From the NCBI GenBank assembly GCA_026874595.1, contig CM049319.1, positions 2,942,601-3,006,600 of the forward strand: DNA of 64,000 nt. Reading direction: 5' to 3'. This document shows positions 22,850 to 34,700 of the stretch, piece after piece. Within the stretch, counting starts at the first letter, position 1. The number at the start of each line of letters is the position of its first letter. Both the position numbers and the translations under genes were made by a program. Origin of the DNA: Sipunculus nudus. Its lineage: Eukaryota; Annelida; Sipuncula; Golfingiida; Sipunculidae. The notes under the pieces were generated by a model, which was given only the letters and a program-made list of their open reading frames with translations, was not told the DNA's origin and ran no database searches.

Positions 22850-25800
22850 TATAATATATAGCGATGAAACTGTTATAGCGAATATAATATACAGCCTTTT
22901 CCTTATAGGCTACCATTGAGGCTATATTATATCTGAAATGTCCTCACTGCGGAACGTTTATAGAGGCTATATCGTATCCATGTAGCCGTTTCGTGTAGAA
23001 CCATTCCAAATAACCTACATGGCGTTATTCAGGTGATACCATAAATGCTACCAGCATAGCATGCATAGTGATGTTCTTTGGAGTCCATCGTATACAACCA
23101 GGATGGCCTTCACTGCGGTGCTCACATGAACGTTATATACCTTGTAAATGGCATAGCCCTGGTATGAGCTTGTTTCAGGTTTATCTTACACCTGAGATAG
23201 CCTCAGTGCTGTGCTGATATAGAGGCTACGTTAGATGTGAAAAAGCCGATGTGGAGGCCATTTGACTCATTAATAAGAGGCAAACTCCCACTGAACATGA
23301 CTTTTTCCATTTCAGAGACAGGAAAACTTAGCCTCTACTACGAGACGCCAGTTACATGCATTCTACTTGTAGTTTTATTATTCACCGGTATCATATATGT
23401 TATAAATTTTGTATACCCACAAACGAAAAAAAATATAACTCAAATTACATGTGAAAAACCACAATCCAAGTTAAAATGACTTCATAGTAACAATCAAATT
23501 TAAATCTTAAGGTTGTATAGTTGAAGTTTTATCGATAATAATAATAATAATAATTACACCATCATCATCATAATTAAAAGTATATATGTGATGATTGCAT
23601 CCCTCCGTCTTTATTTTACGGATTGATATTCATTTTAGCGTTCTTTGCACGCAGCCTTTGGATTATTGTTTTCGTAAAATAATTTAAGAGAAAAGAGCAG
23701 GTATAATTAGGTAATACGTTTATTTTTAATAATTAAAATGTCAATTACTTCTTTTCTACTGTGTAACGGTCTTTTATTGTAATCAAACGGACGGCTATTA
23801 TTTAAAAAATGTATCTATTTTGGATTACATGTATTAATATGAAATTTTAAGCTCTGACTGCCGTCTCTCAAGCATTTTACTAGTTTTAATAAATAACGCA
23901 GAGTAAAAAAACTGAGAGTTTCTCTGCGGTTGTAGGTGAAAGGCAATAAAGAAATTCACATAGCATCACATACCCTAAGTGTATTTGTTAAAGAAGAAAA
24001 CCAAATCCGTCACAACTATACTAGCCTTGCTACCGTGCTGATATTGAGGCTATGTTAGATTTCCGGCTATCGGAAAACACAGCTTCCACTAAGAGACTCG
24101 TAAGGCGGTAGGTACATTTAAAGGTGACATTCCATACATGCGTATGCCGTAAGCATGCGTAACGTTTGCGTATGCAGCTGGGAATCGGACACATATTTTC
24201 TTGGAGTAATTTTGATACATGCGTATGCAGTATGTATATGTATATATGTATGCTAATGCAGCACGTTTCGATTGCTCAGGATAGCCATTGAAAACGCATA
24301 CGCATGCTAACGGAAAGGGGAAATTCCACACTTTGACGTCATTAATGATGTATTCCTCTAGGGAATGACTTCTCTACTCATGAATCTACATGTATATACA
24401 ATAGGCCCGATTTTGTTGCATACGTAAGGCATACACATACGTATGAATGGAATAAGAGGCGTTCCTTATTTAGCTGCATTACGCATATGTGCTGCATGTT
24501 CATACCTGCCGCATACGAATGTATGGAATGCTAGCTTTATTCTAATATTCAAATAATTTATTCATTTTGTGTTCAATAAATTGTGATACTCCGAATCAAG
24601 TCCTTTTGTATTCACTAGCCACTCATTATTCTACACAGTTTAAATGAATGCAAAATAAATGTACTGAGAATTTCGCGAAATATATGTGCTGATAATATCT
24701 CCTGAACGTATGCTTCTTCTTACTTATTTTGAGCATGTTTTCAGCAACAGACAACCCAAAAGTTTGGTCGTCCTCTACACAGACACGTACATAACCTCCG
24801 TCACAGGACCAGTAGGTAGGCTGTCTTGTGCACACATGAACAGTCTAACAGAAAACGTTAAAGATCTTTTTTTCTGTACATATTTGGTGGCTAGACGGCA
24901 AATGACACACTGAGTTGATATTGAAAGGCACCTTTCAGCTGCCACAGCCTTATAGCCTGTTTATATGTTACAATATAAACGAAGTTCTCATGACATTTCC
25001 GGAGGCTAAATCAAAGGACAAAACTTCTATACTGCCCCCTGTCGGTAAGCTTAGGAACAAATATCGGGTTCTGTACTCCATCCGCCAGATCAGGTGGCGC
25101 AAGGTTGTATATGGAAGCTGTTTCCATCTCTCATTCGGCAATTTTCTTTTTCTATATATCACATGTCTTGAAACGGAGATACCCGCGGTGGGTTTGACGA
25201 TGACGCATCCATTAACCCTGCCATAGAACAGTGGTTTGATAAAGCATTTGTATATATATGTGATAAATGGTGTATAATATGCCCATACCTAATACACTAT
25301 AAGTGACCCAAGGGTAAACCATAAAAGTGTACCACTGCAATCAAGGTTGGCCTTTCAAGATCTTTAAATCTGTTGATTTTATAGGTCAAAATGTACTCTT
25401 TTTGAATATCTAATTTTATCAATTCTGACCTGCATTAGATGAGTATGAAGTAGTTTTTATGCGAACTGAAATATACAAATTAGTGGAATCTTTCTATAAT
25501 ACAATACCGTTACCAGAAACCAAAACAAAGATTATAAGAATGTAAACATGAGATGCCATGATTTGAAACACACCCATTGTCAATGAATTGTAATTATCCA
25601 GATATAACTATTCCGTATTCACTAGCCACTGATTTAACACGTTTTTTAACACTGTTAAATCTTAACTTAAATACATGAATTTTGTTGATTTTCTTTCATG
25701 AAGCCATCGTTTTTATTTTCAACAATAAAAATATATGAATATGAAATAAAGCTGGGTTGATAGTTTCTTCTGCTTTAATAAGATGCGTAAAGAAATCCTG

Positions 25801-26060
25801 CTGAAAATAAAGTTTTAAAAGAATATGGCAGCGTCCTCTGGGTCAGACATTGAGTAATGGTGCCATGAACGGTATTATAACACGATGTCGTTGAATTGTT
25901 AGAGCGTATCTCTGAGGTTCAAGCGGGATATCACAGTATATGTCCAGTTATGCAGTTATCATTCAGCAGCAAAATATCGGTAACGTGAAAAGGCCATGTC
26001 ATATACAAGTTTGCAAGATAGACTTGTTACAAGCTGATCACAGGGCTATGAGATTAAGAT
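22850..26060 (-). repeat. Modular dispersed repeat family, copy D (inverted)
   Basis: The same modules as copies A-C but on the minus strand: hairpin modules (22,880-23,240), the reverse of the ATGAGY-AAATGGCCTCC landmark (near 23,260), an ATT/AAT run (23,537-23,556), CTGCCCCCTGTCGG (25,042-25,055), the reverse of the TGCGTC landmark (near 25,203), and a single diverged copy of the 197-bp unit (25,540-25,660). With copy C it forms a large imperfect inverted pair centred near 22.4 kb. It is interrupted by the element at 24,128-24,530. Confidence 0.75.
24128..24530. mobile_element. MITE-like element with 20-bp terminal inverted repeats
   Basis: The ends CATTCCATACATGCGTATGC (24,128-24,147) and 24,511-24,530 are reverse complements with one mismatch. 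The interior is rich in GCATACG/CGTATGC variants, so it has several nested palindromes. Sequence on both sides matches parts of the dispersed family, so the element appears to sit inside copy D. No coding capacity and no clear target-site duplication were seen; the superfamily is not assigned. Confidence 0.65.
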
Positions 26061-27900
26061 CTTAATTGGTTTAATGTGAGTTTGAGTGAATTGGGTGTTT
26101 GAATAATCGTGTGTTTACCGCATTGAAAAGACATTGACATTTTGATTTAATATCATAGGTGCACTTGGGACAAAATTCAGTCAGCTCCTATTTATTTGAA
26201 TAAATTGTGTTACTGTCGTGGTTATATCAGACTTATCAGGGCTACATTGATTGTGATATAGCCCGATGCTGAGTGTATTTTAAAGAGAACCTGGACTCGC
26301 GTCCTACGTGGGTCCGTACAAGCATAGTTTGTCAGGGCTTTGGAACACATCTTGTATGGGTTATATGTTGGATCCTACATGGCCGTCACTGCCAATTAAG
26401 GGCGTCAATATATGGGTGAGGGATGGGTGGGATATTAACCCCCCCCCCACCTACACACACACTCACACATACTTTTTTTTGGCAAGAGGGGGATGGTCAA
26501 TATAATCCCCCCTCCCCCAGCCCCCCCCTCTATTTAGAGCAAAATATTTATGTGTTGCAAATGAACTATATTAATAAATAGAATGATAGATTTTAGTTCA
26601 ATTAATGAATTAACTATGAAATATAATATCTAAAACTGGCTTCGAATCAACTGATACTGTTGCGGATGTCGAATTAATCGACGCAAGTTTCGACGTATAC
26701 ACCTTTATTTTGGACACACAAGCTTATCATGCACGTCGTGTATAGGATGAAAACGGTGAATGGTACAAGCGTGGTGAAACTATAAGAAGAAGAAGAATAT
26801 GTGGTAATACACAAAATGTGACAGCATACACAAATTGATAAATACACAGAGTATGACAGAATATTTAGTTATGAATGCATACATCGTTATGTATCAAATA
26901 TTTCTACAAATACCCTTGGTTCCAAACTCACGACAAACCACAAATATACGTGTAAGGCCCTTACATTTAACATAGAATTCAATATAACGACACGTTTATT
27001 GATACACGGTTAATGTTATTAATATGGGAATATGGGAAATACCATCATTTACAACATAGTGCGATCGTAGAATAGTCTTCCATTCAGGGCATATCGTGGG
27101 TCCAATTATAATGAAGCTGAAACAGATACACAGAAATTCAGCGCTAATAAAAATATTAAACTCAAATTTCATATCATTTTCAAGGCGTAGCGGTATCAAT
27201 ACGATAGGGTCTTCTCTTTATACGAGTGAATTACCGACTACACATAATCTTAGCTCTCAGACAGATCATTCAGACCATGGCGGTATCTACATAGAAGGGT
27301 CAGTCTAAGACCCTCTCCTCGATATACAAATGCTTCGATATGCGAGTGATTTACCAACCACACTTAAGAGTTAAGAATAGTCACAATATCTCCATATAAA
27401 GAGTATGACTCGTATACTGATTTATACGCCTAAAAGAGGTGAGAAAATACTCATCAGTTGAGCATAGTATACACAGTATGTGTGAAAGGAGGATATGCTT
27501 AAGCTGCATATTTCAGGACCCCCGAGTCCTACATCACTGATAAATACAATGTAATTTTAATTCGGACTATTCTAAGACAAATCGGCTTATTCTGAATTTC
27601 TGTGATTGTCAACTATGTAACCCTTGTCTCTGTTTCTTTTAACCCATTATGTAGGTTTGAATAGCGCAAGATATTACATTATTACCAGGTATTAACGATA
27701 CTGAAATGAGTATTTTTTAAAATTCTAAATTGATGGGTATTTTTTTATGCCCGCCTCATAAGAAGATGCGAGAGAACAAATATTTGTCTGGAGATTCAGA
27801 ATAAAGATTTAAAAATTAAGTCTTATGTGGCCTGTTTCTTGAAATAAGTGCTGGTGCATCTGGACAGTACAGAGCTTATTGCGCTCCGAATGGCTTCGAG
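26061..27900. other. Mostly unrecognised; C-rich and CA-rich low-complexity patch
   Basis: The only marked structure is low-complexity sequence at 26,441-26,530, made of C runs, a short CA repeat and T8. No coding exon was supportable. Confidence 0.5.
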
Positions 27901-27929
27901 ACTGCATTTAATAAGTCTCATTATTGTCT

Positions 27930-28120
27930 CCCCAAGAGAGGAGGTAATGCGTTCTTCCCGTTGGTGTGTGTTTCTGCGTGTGTGTTGGTTCACAACATAC
28001 CTTGCGCAGTCATGAACAGAGTCTCATAAAATTTTCAGGGCCTTTTGAGAATGGGCCGTTTATGAATCGATTATATTTTGGTGTGGATCCGGAAAATGAT
28101 CCTGATTCAGACACGTCATC
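27930..28120 (+). repeat. Dispersed repeat, copy 1 of a pair
   Basis: It shares with 29,220-29,400 an ordered set of landmarks: a GAGGAGGTAA segment, a GT-rich TGTGTGTTT/TGCGTG segment, CACAACATA, TCATGAACAGAGTC-like, AAATTTTCA, and TTTTGGTGTGGATCCGG-like sequence. The two are diverged copies in the same orientation. The family is not identified. Confidence 0.6.
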
Positions 28121-29219
28121 AAAGTATATTCAGAAACCTTAAGTCAGTAATGCACGAATGAACCTAGAAATATGAGCCGAATAAGTGAATGAAATCACGG
28201 ATGCAGAACAAGTCACAATAGAAAAGTTTGCAAACCTTAGTTTGTAGACAGCTATTATTTATTTATGTTTCAGTGGTTATTTAATTCAAGGCACGTTTCT
28301 GTGATAATATAAAGTCATATGTCGACTTCCTGTGACTGTGCAGTGTATAACGTTATGTTCTCCTGACTGAGCTTCTCATTACTCCACGTCACGTCACGTG
28401 ACTGTATATTAAAGCCATATGCCGTAATGACAGCCTTGGATATTTCTGTTACGGGAAGATAGTATAGGGACAGGTTTGATATTTACTCTTGACGTTAAAA
28501 TCTACGCTGATTATCACGAGCTACAACTGGCCTTTGTTTTCCTGGTGAATAAATGGACAAAAAGGATAATATCTATTGGGTTTTGTTTGTTCTTTTTTAA
28601 CATTTATCTCTTATTTCTAGTTGACTGATGAAAGAATGAATGTGGTTTCATAACCATATAAATATTTAGATATCGAGAGAATGAAACTATTTTTTTAACC
28701 ATATCTACATACCCATATATGAATACAAATGAAAACACTTTCTTCCTGCATGGCGATAATTATAGTCACTCGTGTATTAATTTAAGGTATTAAGACAGGG
28801 TTCGATATTTACGCTAAGTCTCTTGTCCGAGTATGGGCGAATGCACTGGGTATTTTTATTCGACATCCCTTTCGAGTAATTTCAATTTTCAAGCAATCCA
28901 GATTAATAAGAAACAAATACAATGAGGACGTCTAAAATTAAGACCACGTGTATATCAGACACTATACGTACATTTGTGCATGTATATCATCTCAGAAACT
29001 ATACCTGAGTTTGATTTCGTATATTGTGCCCTTATTTTAATAGAATAAATAAAAATAAATTTCGATGACTACATCTTAAGGAGTGTTTGGCTGTACTGGT
29101 CCTCCGGGAGGGTTCTACGTTTCTGCTAATGTCGATCCCTTGGAGAAGTATATAGTGTCTTTACAAACCCCAAGATTATAAATTGACCTGGACTGATAAA
29201 GGAAGAGAGAGGATCCAAG

Positions 29220-29400
29220 CACTTACCGCTTCCGTAAGGAGGTAACGCATTCATTCTCCTTCGTGTGTGCATTTGTGCGTGTTTATTTACAACATAACTA
29301 TCGCCATCATCAACGGAATCATATGAAATTTTCAAGGTACCTCTTGGGCCAATAAAGAATTGAATAGATTTTGGTCAGGGTCCGGCTGATGATCCGGTTC
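29220..29400 (+). repeat. Dispersed repeat, copy 2 of a pair
   Basis: Second copy of the repeat at 27,930-28,120, with the same order of landmarks (GGAGGTAACGC, TGTGCGTGTTTATT, ACAACATAAC, GAAATTTTCAAGG, TTTTGGTCAGGGTCCGG). The apparent frames at 29,126-29,704 overlap it and show no protein motif. Confidence 0.6.
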
Positions 29401-31560
29401 CAAGAACGACTTCCAGGAATGTTAACAAATGTACAGTAACGTATGCATAATTGAACATGAGAATATGGGCCGAATTAGTTAAGACAAACATTTGTTGGGG
29501 AACACATGCACCATTGAACTTGTGAATATGGGCCAATAATTGAATGAAAACGGGTTGCGGTGTACCCCACTTTAAGGACCACCAACATGGCGGAAGCCTG
29601 TAATCTTGTTCCATTGTTTGGCGTCCGCCTCCTGTATCTTTAAATGTTTTGTGGGTTGTCTTTTTATGTAGGGACGTTTTCAGCTGGAAGGAATATTTCC
29701 ACACAATGTTGTTTGCTCAAGCCTGATAATTGCCCGTTTGGATTGTAGAACTCCTTTGATCACTTCTTCCTCTACTTGATAAATATTTTGTTTTTGATAC
29801 CTATGTAGTCTAGATGATTGTTTCTTGAGGTGGGCCGTCATTTTTGTGTCCATAAAAGCAAAACCAAAATCTATATTATTAGCATTTTTAGAAATACATG
29901 TATCAAAATAGTGACTGAAATTAATTTATTTTCCCATTTTTGACCAGTCTTGTGTTTACAAAGGCATAATGTTCAGCTGGCATCTACTATTATTTTGACA
30001 ATATCAATGATGATGGAACCGAAAAAAATCGACTGATTTACAACCTTCCTTTCTTTTTATCATTTCTGGTACCAATGACATACCTGGAGACGAAATCAGA
30101 GGTCACCAAATTGATCAGAAAAACCTAGTTATTGACATAAAAAATCCGTAAGTATATAAAACTCGCCGGCCGGTGAGACCTTTACGGATTTTCCAGCCGT
30201 TGTAAAATATTCCGCCGCTAGATTGGATAATGTGTTGGTAGCTGGGAGGCCGGCTTTATTATACAGTTTACAGATGCGGGTTGTTTTGCAGGCATCTTGT
30301 TTTTGTCCTGTTGTGTTAACAGTGAATAAGAATCATGTCAATATTTGACGTTTTGTAATTAAGGTTCCATTAGGACAAATCCGATTATTTCATATTCATA
30401 TTTTTATGGTTATCCATGTCACATAAGAATAGGCAGTGGTGTGATGAAACAGTTATGACAGTGAAAGGCCCTTGCTGCCCTCGGCCAGGATAATGAAATC
30501 GGCCTATCTCAGAAAATTAAAAAAAAAATATACTAAAATCGTTCGAACGTGATGTGGATTATCTCCAAATTTTAGTTGCTTGATCTTTGGTGTCACCCTA
30601 AATCTCTGTCGAAACCCGGTCATAACTTTCCTGTAAAAAAAACATAAACCAAAAACAAACAAAGGATAAAACGAGTTAGATTAGCCCATGGTGGATGTAT
30701 CAAAATGAAAGAATGTTTGTTTACAAACAGAGGTTCCTGATATTTCCTACAAGCTCCTAACAATCTAACCTACACGGCGTGAGCCTAGCTGTTCTCTATA
30801 TACTTCTTCGTGCCCTAATGTTCACCATTGTCAATAAAGTATATGTAATTGGAAGGCCAAATATATGTGCATTTGTGCATGGAATAAAACATTGATTCCT
30901 TAATGGAATGCCATTTGTAACTCACATTTTATGATACTGCATGTCCCTCAGACACAGACATGCTGATACGTTATCTCCTTTAATTGACAAGGTAAACTTA
31001 TACGGAGTTTCACTTTCGGATTTGTAAAGCCTACGTTATAATTTAGTATGAAACTAACCATTTGAGGCCTGTTTAACCAAAGAGTAGCTGAATGATCCTG
31101 CACTCTATGTTCCCAGAGCAGCTAGGGATTAACATACTGAAAACATGTAAAACTAAACCGATCTCTGACCCTGAGAAAATCTCTAAACGTAGATTACTGT
31201 ACGTTATTCACGCAGCGGTTGTCCTGTCGTCCAGATCTCCTTTTTAACCGTCATGTGCTAGAACCGGTGTAATCAGACCAAAGAGAGCTTAAAATACCTT
31301 ATCAATGTTTTGCTATATATATAATAAATATATAATATAAATATAATTGTTCTGTTGATTTGCCGCTTTTATTTTTCATGGCTCATTTTTTGCGAAAAGA
31401 GAGCAGGTCTTTGGCAATGTTGCTATCTAAGTTTTGTAGTTCAACCAGTAATAACAAAAATAAAGTACAAAATAGTCTGAACGCACTGTATTTTTTTTTC
31501 TGTTCCTAGAGTCCACAGAGTAGAAAATTGTTTTTATGTGGCCTTATTTCATTATCAGAT
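29401..31560. other. No recognised gene; one short hairpin
   Basis: The only marked structure is an inverted repeat, AAAATCCGTAA (30,141-30,151) with its complement at 30,182-30,192, enclosing a second GC-rich palindrome around CGCCGGCCGG (30,164-30,173). Confidence 0.55.
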
Positions 31561-31580
31561 AACACAAATCCATATTATCT

Positions 31581-31641
31581 CGTGACGTGTTTAGTATATT
31601 AGACGCTTAACCAGAACTCAGCTCACTGCTGCGTTTAGAAC
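31581..31641 (+). promoter_or_regulatory. Possible core promoter of the lectin-like gene
   Basis: A TATA-like TATATT (31,595-31,600) lies 25 bases before the A of an initiator-like CTCAGCTC (near 31,620). A CRE-like TGACGTG occurs at 31,583-31,589. A start here would leave a 5' leader of about 22 bases before the ATG at 31,642. The spacing is good but each motif is weak, so this is a suggestion only. Confidence 0.3.
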
Positions 31642-31711
31642 ATGGATTACTGGGTTTACCTCCTTTTTCCCTTACTTGTTCTGATACAAAGGACTGTCCA
31701 GGCAGACATTG
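31642..31711 (+). CDS. Lectin-like gene exon 1: signal peptide
   Basis: The ATG at 31,642 starts MDYWVYLLFPLLVLIQ followed by RTVQADI. This is a short N-terminus, a hydrophobic core rich in Leu/Val, and a VQA-type cleavage site. The exon ends after one base of the next codon at a strong donor (G|GTAAGT). There is no coding sequence upstream in frame that would compete as a start. Confidence 0.8.
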
Positions 31712-34700
31712 GTAAGTGGTGGGTTTAAGTTAGGATTAACTTTGACGTAATACTGTTCTGTTATATATAAGCTCATCCTCTAACTCTTCCCATATACTCC
31801 AATAGTGCATAGCAGCGCTGTGCTCAACTACTTTCTGTAAAACGAAAACTCTATACTGAAAGTTGCTTAGTGACTTCTGTTTTATATGTACAGAGCATTG
31901 CAAATAGCTCAGCTGATTGTAAGTCAGCCAAGCCATAGTGACCGGTCAGCGTCCGTCATTCGTCCATCCGTCCTTCTGTCTGCCTGTCACGTTTAAACAT
32001 CGTTGAACCTAGAATCCTGTAAGTGAATATCCAGGGAGGTCAATAAAGATCTTGGAAAAATTGAACTTCGGTCACTATGATCCATATATCTCCCAAACCA
32101 TGGGACTTGTAATACCCTTACAATTGATTAAAACTTTGATATTAAACCTGCAGTAATTAATGCATGGATTGCCCTGAATCTTGCTTTGAATATTGACCAA
32201 GATTAGGGTTTTAAGTTGCCTCAAAGAGGTCGCGCCACCTGCATCTTTTCTAATTTTTACGCTTTTTTGTCTGTTTTGAGACGCTCAAATGAAAGCAATC
32301 ATGCCAGTTTCTCTACTGCATGGTTTCATCTAATGTCTCGAAACCTTGTGTACTTATTGATTGTGACTGTTTTTTTCTGTTCCTGAAGACTGGTGGCCCC
32401 AACTTTATTTTTATCTATTGTTTAAAGAATTTTTCCTTTATTTCCAGATTTGCAACTATGGTTTCATCTAGGATCATGAAACCTTTTGTATCCTGAATAA
32501 GCGGACGCCCTAAAGTAATCACCGTTTGGGTCCGTCTGTCTAAGGCAAAAACTCTATCAATTTTGGGTAATGTGGTCAAAGGCCAAGGTCACAGGACCAC
32601 CTATATAGAATGATTGTGGATGCATTCAAAGCCAAACCTTTCAATCCAAACGTTTCATGACCTGCAAATAGGAGGTGAACCTGATTGATTTTGTGGTAAC
32701 AAGGTCAAAGGTCTATGTATATGTAACAGTGGCCATCTGTCCACATATTTGTTTCTGAATGATAACTACAGTTTAGATAAACATATTGATTTCAAACTTT
32801 ATTTATTTATGGCCCACCAATGTAGTAAGAACCCTTTTTATCTTGAGGATATGAGGTCAAAGGCCAGGTTCACAGGATAGAAGGCTTTATTCAGTATTTT
32901 GTCAAATCACAGTCTGATTCAGGATTTCGGCTGGACAAGATCCTGAGCAGGGTTTGGACTGGGCGGAAGGGTGGGATTAGTCCAGCCAAATTGGCGATTG
33001 GTCCAAACCAAATCCCGATCGGGATTCAAGTTTATTTAAATAACATTTGGCTAAATTATTGGACCTTTGCCTTTGGACCACATTATTGGACCATGAAATA
33101 CTTTGGTAAACAAGTAGATATATTGTATTAACAGACTGAGCTCTGTGGGTAAATCCAACTTATGTGTAGGATAAATCAATGACTAAAACATATCTGTATT
33201 CTGATTTAGCTTTCAATAGGCATCTTTTATCTCCTAAACATTATTATAAAAAAAATCTTATCAATATGTCAGCCTAAAAAAAAAGCATTGTAGCCAAAGT
33301 CTTTCAGTGTGTGTAAACAGATTTATCAATAGACAAAGATTGTGTCTGTGTCAATAAATTTCTTGGCAGACTGCCAACGGTGTCAAATTTGGCAACAGGC
33401 CAAGTGTAGGCTGTATATATCTTTGTAGCTTGGACAGACTGTCAACTGTATCAGCTTAGGCAACAGGTCAAGAGTTCAGTCGGTACAACTAAGTGAAGGT
33501 CGGGATTTCCCTCAGTGCAGTAGCTGCAGCTGGCAATTTGTTCCGGTTCGCTTGGGGCAACTGCCTCCTCAGCTGAGCTTATTCTGCCGAGTGCACATAA
33601 CCCGAAGAGAAGTTTAATGTATCTGCCTGAAATTTTGGTCGTCCATGCATTTTTATGGCTTTCTCGTGTACAAGGCTGGTGTTGCCACGCAAATGATTTT
33701 TGCTCTTTGTATGTACCTGCTTATTTCTCAGGAGGGATTTGATATATTAGCCTAAAATTGTGCATCGCTATACTTATTGGATAGCTTCGGCGTATACAAG
33801 AATGGTGGCGCCACCTACAGATTTCTTTGCACAGTTAATGTCTCTACTTATTTCTCAGGAGTGATTTGATAAATCAGCCTGATATTGGACATATGTATAA
33901 TTATCGGATAGCTTCGTTGTACATGAGACAAGCGGCGCCACCTACAACAATTTTTGCACAGTTAATGTCTCTTCTTATCTCTCATGAGTTATTTGATATA
34001 TCAGCCTATGTATACATCTCGGATAGTTTTGTTGTATTCAAGACTTGTGGCACCAACTAAAATTGTTTTTGGGTTTCATAGCCCAAGAGTGATATGAAGT
34101 ATCTGAGGGAAATTTTGCACGTCCATATATCTTTAAGGTCTTTCTCATACACAAGACTATCATGATATAGCTACAGGCCTGAAACGCATACAACTCTTTA
34201 ATTATTATTTCTTGAATGGAGGCTAAATGGTCGGGCTAATCACATATATATGGAACCCAAGGAAATAAGATGATAAGGAGAGGAGGATGTAGCTGCACAA
34301 ATAGATTAAAACACCTCTAGAAACATGGCCTGTTTATCACCAACCTAATCTGTTCATGACATCGAAACAATGCAGCCAATCCAAACACACATTAATTTTT
34401 GTAAAACCTGCGGTTATCATAGTATAATGACTGTAACAGGAATAAATGAGGTATTGTGGGATTTCTTCATATTTATAATAGATACAAGTACTGGTATATT
34501 TACATCGTATAATATGGGTACAATCGCGAAAATGAAACCCTGCAAAACGTTAAAAATGAAGAGATTGAAGAAGTTGCGAATAGCTAATACAAAGCTAACC
34601 AAAGTATATATTTGCATCAGATACCACCCACAATTTAAAACCTTGCCATAAAATTTTAGGGAGATTGGCGAATTTTATTGGACTGTAACTAGGATAGAGA

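Noticed and set aside
25883-25935. Second tRNA-like head (TTGTTAGAGCGT and GGTTCAAGC)
   Set aside because: The boxes are too close together and no stems form convincingly. It may be a degraded SINE fragment but is too weak to annotate.
34370-34651. 93-codon frame in intron 1
   Set aside because: No motif, no signal peptide and no splice support; it is antisense to another frame of similar length.
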